Positions 23,211 to 34,653 of a stretch of 64,000 nt of DNA are shown piece after piece. Made by a program: the position numbers and the translations under genes. The notes under the pieces were generated by a model that saw nothing but the letters and a program-made list of their open reading frames with translations, was not told the origin of the DNA and searched no databases. The stretch covers positions 57,866,391-57,930,390 of the forward strand of contig NC_086040.1 of NCBI RefSeq assembly GCF_036323735.1. The letters run 5' to 3'. Within the stretch, counting starts at the first letter, position 1. Every line of letters starts with the position of its first letter. This DNA comes from Rattus norvegicus. Taxonomy: Eukaryota; Chordata; Mammalia; Rodentia; Muridae.

Positions 23211-23592
23211 TGTTATGGTCTGCCTTGGAGTTATCTCTGAATTAGTAAAATAAAGGCAAGAGCTCGAGATTTGGGCAGAGGCAGGAGTCAGGAACGAGAG
23301 TGGAGGAGTCAGGAGAGGAGAGGAGTCAGGAGTGGGGGAGTCAGAAGTTGGTGGAGTCACGGAAAAAAAAAGGGAAGAAGTGAGGAGAGAGTTATCATGG
23401 GAGAAGGAGACGCTGGAGACCAGGCTAATAAAAGGGCAAGGGAAGAGGGATTTGAGAGCTAGGAATAGGACAGTGTAGGGTGGATCTGCCCAATCTAGAT
23501 GCTAGATTGTTTTCATATTAATTGAGTTGTGTTTTCTTTGTACTGGCCGATTCTGGTTGGAGAGGAAACTGCAACAAACTGCAGCAGTTACA
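23211..23592 (+). mobile_element. ERV 3' LTR
   Basis: The LTR begins TGTTATGG right after the polypurine tract and ends GTTACA, about 382 bp. It has a G/A-rich U3 made of GGAGTCAGGA-like repeats (23,285-23,360), an AATAAA signal at 23,428-23,433, and a T-rich segment with GTGTTTTCTTTGTACTGG near the end. No matching 5' LTR is present in the window. The start resembles the solo LTR at 4,763, and the end resembles a fragment near 63,250-63,330. Confidence 0.8.
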
Positions 23593-24092
23593 TTAGGAAG
23601 GTTGAGAACCACTCATCCTGACCCCTCTAAGATATTCCTGTAGGTATGGACTGGAGGTATAATCCCTTTTATTCAATCAGGCAAATCCAGAAAAACCAAA
23701 ACACCACCAAAAGGTTATGAAGGATAAACAGACACTGTACCCACAGTGTCTGCTGACATCTTAGACAAATGATGTCAAAATGGAAATCACGTCACACCAT
23801 GACCATCCCCCTAAATGAAAAGCAGAGGAGAAAAACCGAAAACCAGTTCCCTGGTGGTGGCTCCAAGAGAAAACCATTGTCAGAATTGTCAGCAAGGATT
23901 TTAAAGCCAGGATTCAAGCGTCTTCAAGGAGAAATTTCCAAAACAAAAGTATACACATAATCTTGCTGAGGTAATAGAATAAACAAGAGAAAATCGAATA
24001 GGAACTCACTGAATTAAAACAAACACTAAGAGTAGGAATTAAAGACATGTCTGGGCATGATAAACAATGAAGTGGAGTTTAGAGTAGGCAGA
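23593..24092. other. Unassigned sequence
   Basis: No repeat family recognised. A 63-codon ORF (23,769-23,960) is basic and Lys/Arg-rich, with no motif I can name, and is probably chance or a retropseudogene scrap. Confidence 0.4.
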
Positions 24093-24093
24093 A

Positions 24094-24180
24094 GGGGCTG
24101 GGAAGATGGCTCACTTCTTAGGAACACTGGTTGCTCTTGCAGAGGATCAGGGTTCAGAGGATCTGATGGACTCTTTGGTC
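24094..24180 (+). mobile_element. B2-type SINE, partial
   Basis: GGGGCTGGGAAGATGGCTCA followed by CACTGGTTGCTCTTGCAGAGG is the tRNA-derived head of a rodent B2 SINE, including its A/B-box-like region. The middle is deleted and the copy runs into a (CA)n tract. Confidence 0.85.
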
Positions 24181-24186
24181 AAAACA

Positions 24187-24194
24187 TACACACA

Positions 24195-24231
<37 letters not shown>

Positions 24232-24232
24232 C
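24187..24232. repeat. (CA)n microsatellite
   Basis: ACACAC run with one AAAC interruption, adjoining the B2 SINE tail. Confidence 0.97.
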
Positions 24233-24269
24233 ATAGAGATATTTTTTAAAAAAAAAAATTAAAAAAAGG

Positions 24270-24402
24270 AGCCAGGTATGCCCCTTTAATCCCAGCACTC
24301 AGAAGCAAGATGATCTCTGTGAGTTTAATGCCTACCTGGTTCATACAGTGAGTTTCAGGCCAGTCCTACCTACATAATGAAACCCAGTGTCAAAATAAAA
24401 CA
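24270..24402 (+). mobile_element. B1 SINE
   Basis: GAGCCAGGTATGCCCCTTTA, ATCCCAGCACTCAGAAGCAA, GTTTCAGGCCAGTCCTACCT and a CA-rich A-tail match the B1 (7SL-derived) order. It is diverged and has no intact A-tail. Confidence 0.88.
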
Positions 24403-24805
24403 GAAAAAAGTGTTCTTTTTCTTTCTGATAATGTAGGCAATAGAGAAACTATTTCTACAGAGAAAGAACTTATTGTTGAGAGAACCAGTGGGCTGGAAGT
24501 AGACCCCAATTCTTTGTGTCACTAACTCCATCACAGCCTCAGCAGGAAGCAAGAATGGGTACAGCTAAAAAGAAGCAGGATGATTATGAGTAAAGCTGTG
24601 GACACGGATCAGCCCATCAGCAACAGAAACAGGCGGAAAACCAGCTAGGGTGAGATGGCGTCACCAGCCAATGTCTCTGACTGACAGTTCCTAGTAGCAC
24701 CAGGTTGTTCTTTTCCTTCAAGTACCCTGGACTTTTCAGACACTCAGAAACCACAGAACAAAGTGTGGCAAATGCCTAAGAAAGGATGTCCTGTGGGACG
24801 TATTT
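24403..24805. other. Unassigned sequence
   Basis: No recognisable repeat or ORF with motifs; predicted ORFs are about 60 codons. Confidence 0.4.
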
Positions 24806-24807
24806 GT

Positions 24808-25013
24808 TCATACAGGTTTCATGTAGCCAGGCTGGCCTCAAACACACTATGCACGCAAGGATGATTTTGAACTCCTGGTTCTCCTCCTGGTAATGGGCCT
24901 ATGGGCATGGACCACCACACCAGGCTGATGAGGTACTGTAGGTGGAGCCCAGAGCTGTGTGAGAGCAAAGTGACCACTCTGTCCACTGAGCTGCATGTCC
25001 AGCCCCTCGGGAT
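24808..25013 (-). mobile_element. B4 (B1-ID fusion) SINE, antisense
   Basis: A B1 antisense part (ATGTAGCCAGGCTGGCCTCA ... CATGGACCACCACACCAGGC) is followed by a tRNA/ID-like antisense part (TCTGTCCACTGAGCTGCATG ... CAGCCCC). This composite order is typical of B4. Confidence 0.75.
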
Positions 25014-26034
25014 GTGTTCTGCTATTACAACAAAACTAAAATAGATGTCTTCAATGAGAGACAACAGGAGTCTCAAAATCCAGAAATATTAAATCACACA
25101 TTCACAAGTAATACAGATGTCAAGAAATAATGAAACTATGTAACTGTAAGAAAAAAAAAGAAGAAAGGAAACATACTATCAAAATGTGTGAGACATTACT
25201 AAGACGGTGCTAAGAGGAAACTTTATTTACAACACTAATTCTTAGATTAGAAACAAAGACCAGCAACCTAAATTTTTATCTATACGAGAAAATAAGAAAA
25301 TAATTAATTAAATAAAAAAATTGTTAAAATGAACCCCAAAACACTAAAAATAAGAAATTAACAAAAAAGACAATGAAGCACAATTAGTTTTCTTTTTTAA
25401 AGCAAAGAATGGTATTTCCTCGTCTCAGTTAGACCTAGATAGAAAAATATAAGGTCTATTCTCTTTGGCGATTTAAAAAAAAAAAAAAGAAAGAAATTGC
25501 CGTGTTTTAGAGTTTATGTAGAACACTGAACCTGGTAAAACATACAAAAATTTTAAAAACAAATATTCATCATTTAAACCATTTTTAATGACAGTGTTTA
25601 TCGTCAACTTGTCTAACCTATAATCTGTTTAATATCAGACATGATTTCCAGGGTTGCCATATGGAGATTGTGCAGTGTTGAAATGGAAACACAGCATTGT
25701 ATTCCCAACAAGACTCTGGTTGAGAACATCATTGTTTTTATCACGAGGAAACTAGCACATCATCCAAGCCCAGTGTCCCGAGGCGTTGTCCCATCTTAGA
25801 GCCATTTCCTCAGACAGCACTTCCAAATGTGTAATATTTTTCTTCAACAATCGAACCAGACTTGTGTGCTGCACTGTTTGGTTTGCCGTGCTGCTTGTGA
25901 GATCCTGGACCATCAGACATGATGAAACTTCTCGCCCACACCCCCAAACTACAGCACTGGTATCAGTGTAGAGGAATATAGGAGAGACAGAAACCAGAAA
26001 GGAAAAAAAAACCTGTTGTTGTTTGGAGAAGAGT
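25014..26034. other. Unassigned sequence with A-rich stretches
   Basis: A-rich from about 25,140 to 25,560. A segment at 25,590-25,900 contains CGTCAACTTGTCTAACC and may be an old rodent DNA-transposon relic, but I cannot place it. Confidence 0.35.
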
Positions 26035-26240
26035 CATGTAAGTAGGCCAAGCTGACCTTGGACTTTCTATGTAGCCCAGGTTGGCCTTGGATTTACTCTG
26101 TAGCCCAGGCTGGCCTCTGATTTATGATATAGCTCAGGCTGTCTTTGGACTTACTATGTAGCCCAGGCTGGATTTGAACCTGTGGTCTTCACGAGTATTG
26201 AGAATATAGGTATGCACTACCACACTCAGCTTTGTATATG
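26035..26240 (-). mobile_element. B1-type SINE, antisense, with internally amplified segment
   Basis: A ~29-bp segment ending in TGTAGCCCAGG or ATAGCTCAGG is repeated four times between about 26,050 and 26,170. The rest of an antisense B1 follows: CTGGATTTGAACC, then GTATGCACTACCACACTCAGC. A normal B1 has this segment once. Confidence 0.75.
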
Positions 26241-26544
26241 TTATTATAAGTGACTCAGCTGTGGCCCCTCATTTGCCAGCCTCCCTCAACGTCAACAACA
26301 GCATCCCCAATCACCCACTAGGATAATCCCATCCTTTAACTCATCTGTTAAGGTCAGACTTTACAGAACAGAGAGTCAGCAGGGTCCTCCTCCTTATTAG
26401 AACACATTTGTGTGGAGGGATTTGAGTGATTGTTTGAGTGAGCCAGTCATACCTTAACCTGGTTCTGATACTATGATAAAGACTATGATAAAAAAAAAAA
26501 AAAGAAAACAAAAATAAAGGAGATGGGCTCAACACCGGGACTTG
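26241..26544. other. Unassigned sequence
   Basis: No repeat family recognised; ends near an A-rich run at 26,490-26,518. Confidence 0.35.
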
Positions 26545-26745
26545 AATCTTAGTAGGTGAGGAGATGGCTCACAGGTCTCAGGTAAATGATGGGTAGGCTT
26601 TGTGGCCCACATAGAATTTCAGTCCAGGGAGGCAGAGGTAGGGCAGATCCCCAGGGCAAGATAGCTGTCAAGACTAGTCATATTGGTGAAATCTAGTTTT
26701 GACTGAGAAATGCTGCTTCAATGAATAAGATAGAGGAGAAATGGA
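26545..26745 (+). mobile_element. RSINE1/B4-like SINE, diverged
   Basis: AGGAGATGGCTCACAG, then CAGTCCAGGGAGGCAGAGGT, AGACTAGTCATATTGGTGAA and TTTTGACTGAGAAATGCTGC follow the order of a tRNA-B1 composite rodent SINE. Divergence is high and the family is not certain. Confidence 0.5.
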
Positions 26746-26779
26746 TTAGTCCCTACATTATACACTGCACATGCACGTA

Positions 26780-26823
<44 letters not shown>
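26780..26823. repeat. (CA)n microsatellite
   Basis: Uninterrupted ACAC run of about 42 bases following GTACGTAC. Confidence 0.98.
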
Positions 26824-26825
<2 letters not shown>

Positions 26826-27722
26826 AACAAAACAAAAAACCTTGGACTTAAAGCATTGCCTCCACTGTAGTAGCACATAGTAGGAGGTGGGGATCTAAAT
26901 AAGTATTCCTTTCCACCCCAAAAAAACCAACATACTTATGAACCCTCAGACCTTGATCTGTACAATCTGCTGAGGACTCCCAGATGTTTAGTTTAGTCTA
27001 CTCGCTCTGTAATATATTCTGGTGTTCTGTTTCATGAATCCTGAGCTGGGGCTCGGCTGACTTGAGTCTCACTCCCAGTCTTGCATCCAAGACAACTTTC
27101 AGCTGCCATGTACTGATCCTTGGAATTCCCTGCCAAGTTACCCTGACTTGCATTTCTCACGAGGCCATGCCATGAAGCCAGAGAAAGTGCGGCTGTCTTA
27201 CTCTGCCATTTATTAGCTTAGAGTATTGGGAAATTGGCTCGACATTTAAACCTCACTTCCCTCATGTATAAATGAGCTGGAGAACAATTCCAGTTCATCA
27301 GATCTACATTAGGAGTGAGTTAGAAAAACACATCAAAACGATTAGTGCCAAAATGTTTTATGAATGATAAGCAGTATTACTTATACGATTTGTAACATTG
27401 GAAATTATGGTACCTGGAACGTAACGGTTTTCATTATCATTGCGCAGATGATGCGAGGAAAGCATCTAGGATGCAGAAATGCTTCCATTTTTGCTTTATT
27501 TCCAAGAAGCATTTCTTTCTGATCCAATTATTTGTTAAAACTTACTTTCCACTCCATCTCCCCTTAGGTGATTAGGTTAGAACGGGGTTTGGTAAGAGGG
27601 GTTATAAAACATGTTACAGAATATATCTACAAGATCAACTGTTCAAATGGAGGCACCCACCATGGATAAGCCATGCTCCCCCTGAAGATATTGATTTCTT
27701 TTCTTTTTTTATTTTCATTCAT
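26824..27722. other. Unassigned, mostly unique-looking sequence
   Basis: No repeat or coding signal recognised. Confidence 0.35.
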
Positions 27723-27724
27723 TT

Positions 27725-28075
27725 CTTGTGATGGCTAGTCTTGGAGGAAAGAACCTCCCTTGAGGAGCCTCCTCCATCAGATTTGCCTTGACAATGTCCA
27801 GGTGGCATTTCCTTGACTGTTCACTGATGTTGGAGGGCCTGGTCTACTGCGGGCAGCACCGCCCTATGCAGGTGTGTCTGGACTCTGTAAAGGTAGTTGA
27901 AGGTGAGCTTAGAAGCAAGCCAGTGAGCAGTCTCTGTAGTTCCTGTTTCACAATTCTGTCTTGGTTTTCCTTGATGACGGGCTGGAACAGATAACAGGAA
28001 ATAAAGATTTCACTTCCCAAGCTGGCTCTGGTGAGTGTATTCATCAGAGCAACAGAAAACCAAAATTAAGCAAAG
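27725..28075 (+). mobile_element. Rodent nonautonomous DNA transposon, URR1-like
   Basis: The word order fits a common rodent hAT-Charlie-type repeat: GATGGCTAGTCTTGG, CCTCCATCAGATTTGCCTTG, TTGATGTTGGAGGGCC-like, CTGCGGGCAGCACCGCCC, AGAAGCAAGCCAGTGAGCAG, AATAAAGATTTCACTTCCCA and a terminal CATCAGAGCAACAGAAAACC. It carries no transposase. The family name is from memory. Confidence 0.6.
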
Positions 28076-29990
28076 ATCACAGTGTCAGATGTGGGATGTC
28101 TTCCTGAAAGTTGTTGACCAGCGAGATCCCAAAAGCCCCCACAACTTTACAGGTGGTTGCCATTGTTCTTCATAGCCGTCCAGAACTTGATGGTAAGACT
28201 CTATTGCTGAGGACACTGAATCCTTTTGTCACAGGTCATTGAAGGGTCAATCTCAAGTTGAGGTGGAAGCATCCTCTATAATGTCAAGCCTTCATGGTTC
28301 AAGAAAGTGCTATGTAGGCTTCCAGGGGTGAAAATCATCTACAACCTTACTCGGGGGTGAACCATTCAAGCTAAAATGTCAGGCAAGATGTGCCCCTTAT
28401 GTGTCAGTGACATCACAGTCATGGGAGCAACCAGTGGCTTTCCAATCGGATACAAGGCATATTCCACACGAGGGAATACACACCAGGTTCTATAAACTGG
28501 TCAAGAACCTATGGTTAGGGTGATATAGGCCCTATGAAAGAAAATAATGCTAAATACATTGTCGATCTTCCTTCCAAACATCCATATTTGTATCTACAGA
28601 TCAGCGTTGCACTCAGCCCTCATCAGACAAGAAGCCTCTGACCACCATGGGCAGAGAGGTACAGCTGGACAAAGTGCTGGGAATCAGTGGTGTTGGACTG
28701 TTCAGGTGGAAATAGGACAGCTAAGTCTTCTCCTCCCCAGCTCAGAGAACATCATGAAAGAGTGGGTGGAAGGAATATAAGAACCAGAAGATGGGGAAGT
28801 GGACAGCAAAAGGATATCTTTTAGATTGGACCTAGTCATTGAACTCTTAAACTGAAGGCAGCTATGGTCATTGGCACGAGACTGGACCCCTCAACACTTC
28901 ATTACAGATGGGAGAGGCCATAAAGACACTTCCCTCCCTTGGCAATCAACATTTATTGGAGGCGGGGTTCTATCCTGCAGGCTTAGATTTTTCAAGACCT
29001 ACGTTTGTAAGAGTTTTTAAACCCTTTAAACTTCCTCTAGCCCACCACCCACCAGAGGTAGTGGAAAGGAAAGGACAATAGGGCAAACAAAGGACGATGT
29101 GGACCTGCTTAGAAATAGTTCTCTGGGGCGATTTCAATCTTCATCATCAGGATATCAGTTCAGCTGACAAGAATCAACAGAGGTAGGTCGATCTACTTGC
29201 AAACACCATTCATGAATCACCAAGGACAGTTCAACGCAAAAGAAATTGCTGAGCTCTTCCAATTGGCCTGGTTTTGAGGAGGCAGCAAGAAACCACCACA
29301 ATGGCACCACAAGAAGTTCTCTGGAGCTATTTTCTCTTCAAAGAAATGACAAACAGTGGTCAGTGAAGAAGGAAAGGAGAACCAATGCCACAGCATGGTC
29401 AATGAATTCCAGTGTCTTCAAAGTCCATTGAGCATCAGCGAAGTGTGTCAAGGCAAGCCAATGCCGTGGTGTTGCTCATTGTTGTCCAGGGTTATACTCG
29501 TACCCTTTCTAAACATCACATGCCCTTTTCCCAGGTAGCTACCAGAAACACCATGTGTTTGTTCTCAGCAAAACATCCTCTCAGTTTCCAGAACAACATC
29601 CATGACACAGTTGAGTCTCCAAAGAAACCAGAAATTTCTGATTCACTACCTTCTTCACTCCTGTACCCATAGATAAGTTGTTCTGTAGAATACCTCTGTA
29701 CTCATGTAATTAATTAAACTTACGGATTACACGCAGAAAGGAGACATGAAATAGGAGGGGGGACTTATTCAGAATATCGGTGCCAATTAGAGAGGGTATG
29801 GCGTGAGAGAAGGGGTTGACCAAGGGGATGACGGAGTATGATTAGGGAGGAAGCAAGGGGGAACTGAAGAATGGGATGGGAGAATGAGGGAGGGGGATGA
29901 GGAAGGGGAATTGAGAAGGGAAATACAGAAAGTAAATGACTAAAACTTATTGTGTAAGTAAATGAAATTGTTAAACAAAAACATCAAATT
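28076..29990. other. Unassigned sequence, partly rodent interspersed-repeat-like
   Basis: The part at 28,600-28,850 (TCAGAGAACATCATGAAAGA, GTGGGTGGAAGGAATATAAG) resembles a rodent repeat whose related part also appears near 45,600-45,720. A G-rich stretch at 29,760-29,940 precedes AACTTATTGTGTAAGTAAAT. ORFs of 60-86 codons at 29,246-29,672 have no recognisable domain. I cannot name the families. Confidence 0.35.
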
Positions 29991-30742
29991 CATCTTTTTT
30001 TTATATAAGTTTATCTTTATAGAGGGCCAATAATTACAACTTAGGCTTGTTTTGATGGATCAATTTTGTCTTTAAGCCTTTTTTTTTCCTTCGAGCAAAT
30101 TGTCAGATTTATTTGTAAATTACTTATTGTAAGATTTATTTGGAGTCAGTGCCGTACAGGGGTTTGTGTAACTGAAAAATCAAGTCAATAAACACTTTGT
30201 ATTAATCGTCAAAATCCCAGTGAGTTCTCTCCAGTAATTTTCCTTTTATCACACTCCACCCACAGCCCTTCTCAAAATGCTGGCTGAATTAAGTACCTGC
30301 CACTGAATGGGACACAAGTTCAAACCAGTGGAAGTGGGAAAAAGCAACTAAAAGCAAACAAAGTAACAAACAGCAAAACTTCTTCCCTCTGCATCTGGGA
30401 TTTCATTTTATGGTTTTGGATAGTCTACTACACTGAACAAAATAAAAGAGTAGAGTCTGAGGTGGTGTTTAACTTAGTGAAGAAAGGCAGGCATAGCTGC
30501 AAATGGTGGGGGAGGCGGGTGTAGGCTGACAGGGCGGTTCCTCTCTTAATGATGTATGAAACCACCAAAGCTGAGAATGAAGAGAACCTCCAAGTGAAAA
30601 CGGCAATGCCAAAATTTATGAATACAAGAGTGTTTGTATCACACTGACTGAACATTCACACAAATAAATCACACCTCACGTCTAGTATGCATGTTTACAC
30701 ACATCAAGTTGTGCTGTGTTTGGGGGGTTGTATAAATAATGA
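29991..30742. other. Unassigned sequence
   Basis: No repeat or gene recognised; ORFs up to 75 codons only. Confidence 0.35.
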
Positions 30743-30744
30743 TT

Positions 30745-31060
30745 GTGTGTGACTGGAGAGGTGGCTTGGTAGTTGAGAACTGTTACTGCTCTTGCAGAGG
30801 ACCTGAGTTCAGACCCTGGTAACAACATGGTGGCTCACAAGCATTGATTACTCTTGTTCAGTTCTGTGCTCTGCTCCTGTCTCCTGTCTTGATGAATACA
30901 CCTGTGGTCATGAGGGAAACCGACTTGAGCCCTGTGGCCTCCCATGTGTTATTGACAGCTGTACCTGCTTTTCTTCCCTAAGTTTCTTGTGGCTTTTGTA
31001 TATGTATCTTATATACAGATACATAAAAGCAAGGGAAACACTCATATGTGGAATTTAAAA
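30745..31060 (+). mobile_element. B2/B3-type SINE with internal insertion
   Basis: The head (GTGACTGGAGAGGTGGCTTG, GCTCTTGCAGAGGACCTGAG, ACATGGTGGCTCACAAGC) lies at 30,750-30,845. A B2/B3-like tail (TACATAAAAGCAAGGGAAAC, CACTCATATGTGGAAT) lies at 31,019-31,055. About 170 bp of other sequence separates them. The (GAAA)n tract follows the tail. Confidence 0.7.
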
Positions 31061-31061
31061 C

Positions 31062-31066
31062 AAGGA

Positions 31067-31110
<44 letters not shown>

Positions 31111-31137
31111 AGGAAAGAAGGAAAGAAAGAAAGAAAT
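31062..31137. repeat. (GAAA)n polypurine microsatellite
   Basis: Nearly pure AAAG repeats, then a degenerate AAAG/AACAAAG extension to about 31,205. It yields spurious Lys-rich and Phe/Leu-rich ORFs on the two strands. Confidence 0.97.
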
Positions 31138-31309
31138 CAAGAAACAACGGAACAAAGAAACAAAGAAGCAAAGAAACAAACAAAAAAAACAAAGAAAGAA
31201 AGCTGAACACCCTCCAGGTCTGCAATGTGACCATCACACTCCAGTTGCTATGCTTTCCCCATCATGATGGATGGTACCAGCTCAAACAATGGGTGAAAAA
31301 TAAATACTT

Positions 31310-31880
31310 CCTGTCTCTTTTTGTATTGGAATTTTATGTATTTAAATTTCAAATGTTATCCCCTTTCCTGGATCCCCTCTCCCATTCTCTCTCCTCCTGC
31401 TTCAGTGATGATGCTTTTTTTCCCACACACTCCCATCTCAACAACCTGGCATTCCCCCACTTTGGGGAAATGAGCCTTCAGAGAACCAAGGGCTTCTTCT
31501 CCTATTGAAGACAGACAATGCCATTTTTTGCTATATATGTGGCTGGAGCCATGGGACCCTCCATGTGTTCTCTTCGGTTGGTGGATTAGTCTCTGGGAGC
31601 TCTGGGGGGGGGGTCTGGTTGGTTGATATTGTTGCTCTTCCTATGGGGTTGCAACCCCCTTCAGCTCCTCCAGTCCATTCTTTAACTCCTCCATTGGGGT
31701 CCAGGTGCTCAGTCTAATGATTAGCTGTATGCATCCTCATCTGTATCAGTCAGGCTCTGGCGGAGCCTCTCAGGAGACATCCATATCAGACTCCTGTCAA
31801 CAAGCACTCCTGTCTTCGCTAAGTTTTTGCTTCCTTTATTTTGTCATAGCAACAATAAGAAGAATCAATATGTGCCCTCT
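31310..31880 (-). mobile_element. L1 3'UTR fragment, antisense
   Basis: GGAATTTTATGTATTTAAAT, TTTCAAATGTTATCCCCTTT, ACAATGCCATTTTTTGCTAT, GATATTGTTGCTCTTCC, CATCTGTATCAGTCAGGCTC and GCCTCTCAGGAGACATCCAT occur in the reverse order of a rodent L1 3'UTR. ORF2 is absent. Confidence 0.82.
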
Positions 31881-32124
31881 TCATATCAGGGCCATGTGAA
31901 TTAGAGTCAGTGCATCACTGAGCCCTGTAGGTTTCTCTTGGCTCTATTGACAGAGCCTGGAGAGGGCATGGACCCTCAAACGGCCCTGGTTTGGCCATGG
32001 TCAGCATAGACTCTTGATGATCTATTCTCTTTGTGAGAAACAAAACTTCATGTCATTGACAAATACAATCAAGGAGAGTGTCACATGTAGCTATCCTAGA
32101 GTCTATTTTTGCATACTTATTCTC

Positions 32125-32360
32125 AGCAGCCCTCGTTGCTATTATGAGGATGCTCTTCCTCCCACCCACTCCCACCTCAACACCCTGGCATCCCCCACAC
32201 TGGGGAACTGACCCTTCACATGAACAAGGTATTCTCCTCCTATTGATGCAGACAATGCCATCCTCCGCTATATATGTGGCTGGAGCCGTGGGACCCTCCA
32301 TGTGTCTTGTCATTATCCCTCCAATCATGGGTTATGGGCTGTCATGCATGTGCTTTTAAT
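32125..32360 (-). mobile_element. Second L1 3'UTR fragment, antisense
   Basis: It repeats words of the 31,310-31,880 fragment: CCACTCCCACCTCAACACCC, GCTATATATGTGGCTGGAGC, GGGACCCTCCATGTGTCTTG. It is likely an independent or duplicated L1 3'UTR piece of the same subfamily. Confidence 0.7.
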
Positions 32361-32494
32361 TTCACAGCAGGCACTTCTTCCCACAAAACTATCTGCCCAG
32401 CTTGCATTTTATCCATGTTCCTGGCATGCTGGGGATCCTGTATTTTGTTTATTTGGCCCATAGCTAGATGCTCTTTCTTGGACTATAAGTCAGT

Positions 32495-32700
32495 GATCTA
32501 CCTTCTTAATGCTGCCCCCTTTAAGACAGTTCCTATGTTGCTACGACCCTTGATGACACAATTATTCTTGTTGCTACTTCATAGTTGTAATTTTGCTTCT
32601 GTTATGAATCATAGCCGGGAATCATTTTGGAGACTGAAGTTTGTCAAAGGGATCCTGACCCACACACAGGTTGTGAACCGCAGCTATAACCGGTTGGTGG
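32495..32700 (+). mobile_element. Rodent hAT-Charlie-type MITE (RCHARR1-like)
   Basis: CTTCTTAATGCTGCCCCCTT, ACAGTTCCTATGTTG, TTGTTGCTACTTCATAGTTG, TAATTTTGCTTCTGTTATGA and a terminal ACAGGTTGTGAACCGC match a widespread rodent nonautonomous hAT element whose ends read TTCTCAACC/GGTTGAGAAC. No transposase. The family name is from memory. Confidence 0.65.
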
Positions 32701-34515
32701 CAAGATATATTTGAAGGACAATCTGGGGAAGACAACCACCACCCCTGTGTCCTAAGGCCATCGTTTTATGGACCTATATCACCTCTTCACCTCCTTCAAT
32801 ATGGAGTTATGGGAGGATCATTTGTCACTTTGAATAAAACAAACCTTAACAGAGACACACGATGTATCGTTGTTGCTACCATGTTGTAATTTCCTGCCCC
32901 AATACCTCACATTTTAAACATCATCGAAAGCCAAGAAAATAGTCATAAAGATCTGTCTGTGTTAGGCACTGCCCACAATACATTTTGTTCACCTGGCCCT
33001 CAACTGTAGAAGACTGCAAGGAATAGCCATTTGAGACATCCACTTCCTGCTCCTGTTTTGTTGAAGAAAAAAAATCAAGCTAAATAGAACAATAGAGATG
33101 GAGTGTACAGGATGGGTTGGGTGTTTAGAGCTCTTAAGGAAAGCTCTCACACAGAGAGGTTTGTTAACACACCTCAGCTGACTCAAAAGCAAACAGATGA
33201 GGATCATAGGAAGCCTTGGGCATGAACAACAGGGATGAAGGTGTCTTTCCAAGGCAACGAGACAGAGCAGAGCATCCTTCCTTGGGTAGTTGAAGTGAGG
33301 AAGCTAGTGGTTCTCCACCTAAGTCATCGCACGCTGACCTGGCTCGTGAAGTTCTGGACCCGTCACTCTCCAGTGCCTGAGGTTGAAATGCCGCCATCCC
33401 CCCCAACCCCCATGGGAACAAGCACTTGTTCCAAGGAGAGGTTCTTGAAGACTCCATTATTTGACATGATCTTCTCTGAAGGGCAGGTCTCCAATTCCTT
33501 AGCAAGAAAGGCATCATGTCTTCAACCTTGTTGTCTTTCCAAATCTGCCATCTCTGTGAAGTCCCATCTCGAAGGTCATAGCCAGGGCATCTGGCTTCCT
33601 GAACTGATGTCTCCAACAGGTTTCCTAAAGTATCAGCTTAGCAGTTTTCGACAGATTACCTGTGCCTTATCTAGAGTGGAAACAGGGAATCAATTCTGGC
33701 TTATCTGAGTCCCTGGATGTAGTAGGTGCTTATAGAGAGCAGGTGAAGGAATTATAGACATGAAAGTGCTAATCCACTCTTCAGGTGTGAACTTCTCTAA
33801 TTTTTTATACATTTTTAATCATTTAATAAAGTAAGTCAGTATCCCAGACAGGGTGAGTGTCAGGCTTATGCACAAGCCTCTCTTTTCATCCTAACTCCTG
33901 GCTCCTCAGGCTGTGATATCCATTGGAAGTAGAGTCATTGCAGATGTAAGTGGTTATAATGAAGGCCACCCTGGAGTGTGCTGGGCACCTAATCCAATAT
34001 GATCATCGACCCTATCAGAATAGAAGCGTTAGTGGCCTGAATGGCAGGCAGGATGGATGGTACCCGATGTCAGGCTGTGGTGGACTGGGAGCTGGTTTTA
34101 TTTCTCAACCAGTAGTTTGGGCTTTAGCCTGAGATTCTAGTAAGCACTGGAGAATTTTTATCAGGGATTTCCCTTCAGGGATCCCTCAGGAATAACCCCT
34201 GGGGATGTACAGTGGAGGACTTAGAGGAGGTTGCAAGGGCTGTCAGCTCAGGCAATACGGAAAGCTGTTGTCTTCGCAGGAGGCACATGCTGCAGAGTGC
34301 AGGCCAACAGAGACCGTGACTGAGCAGTTAGTGCAATGTCCCTCTTTGCATCAGAGCACACCTCCCCACGCTATCCTTCTGCCATGCCGCTATTACATGT
34401 TCAACAGACCGTCAAAACCCAGTCTGACTGAATGGACACCATTGCACTAAGAACAAACACTGCATAGTACAAGACACAATGGATGATAAGATGTTTCACA
34501 AATGATGGGAAACTG
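32701..34515. other. Unassigned sequence with a 157-codon ORF of unknown status
   Basis: A plus-strand ORF (33,235-33,708) overlaps a 150-codon minus-strand ORF (33,164-33,616). Neither has a recognisable domain, signal peptide or repeat. Two long ORFs on opposite strands over moderately GC-rich DNA suggest chance rather than coding. No other feature recognised. Confidence 0.35.
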
Positions 34516-34519
34516 AAAT

Positions 34520-34653
34520 AATCTCAGTTAAGATGGTTTTCATTCCTCTCAGAGGACCCGGTTCAGTTCCCAGCAACTATATCAGATGATCCCCAACTCT
34601 AGGGAGTCTGATGCCCTCTTCTGACCTCCGTGGGTCACTGCACATGGGTGTAC
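34520..34653 (+). mobile_element. B2/B3-type SINE, 3' part
   Basis: TCAGAGGACCCGGTTCAGTT, CCCAGCAACTATATCAG, TGATGCCCTCTTCTGACCTC, CACTGCACATGGGTGTACAT. This is the usual rodent SINE order with a missing head, ending in an ATAC microsatellite. Confidence 0.85.

Larger units (their letters stand above)
17382..23592 (+). mobile_element. Endogenous retrovirus, class II / beta-retrovirus-like, 5'-truncated
   Basis: Order: partial gag (capsid C-terminus, nucleocapsid), protease, reverse transcriptase, RNase H, integrase, about 2 kb without a recognisable envelope, polypurine tract, 3' LTR. The 5' LTR, leader, matrix and most of capsid are absent because the 196-bp array abuts gag. Many stops and frameshifts mean it cannot express functional Pol. 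The D-D-35-E spacing, YMDD and single visible zinc knuckle fit an ERVK/IAP-like lineage. Confidence 0.9.

Noticed and set aside
30989..31267. Lys-rich ORF
   Set aside because: It translates the (GAAA)n tract.
33164..33708. Overlapping 150- and 157-codon ORFs on opposite strands
   Set aside because: No domain or coding bias is visible, and two opposed long ORFs point to composition; recorded only as unassigned.
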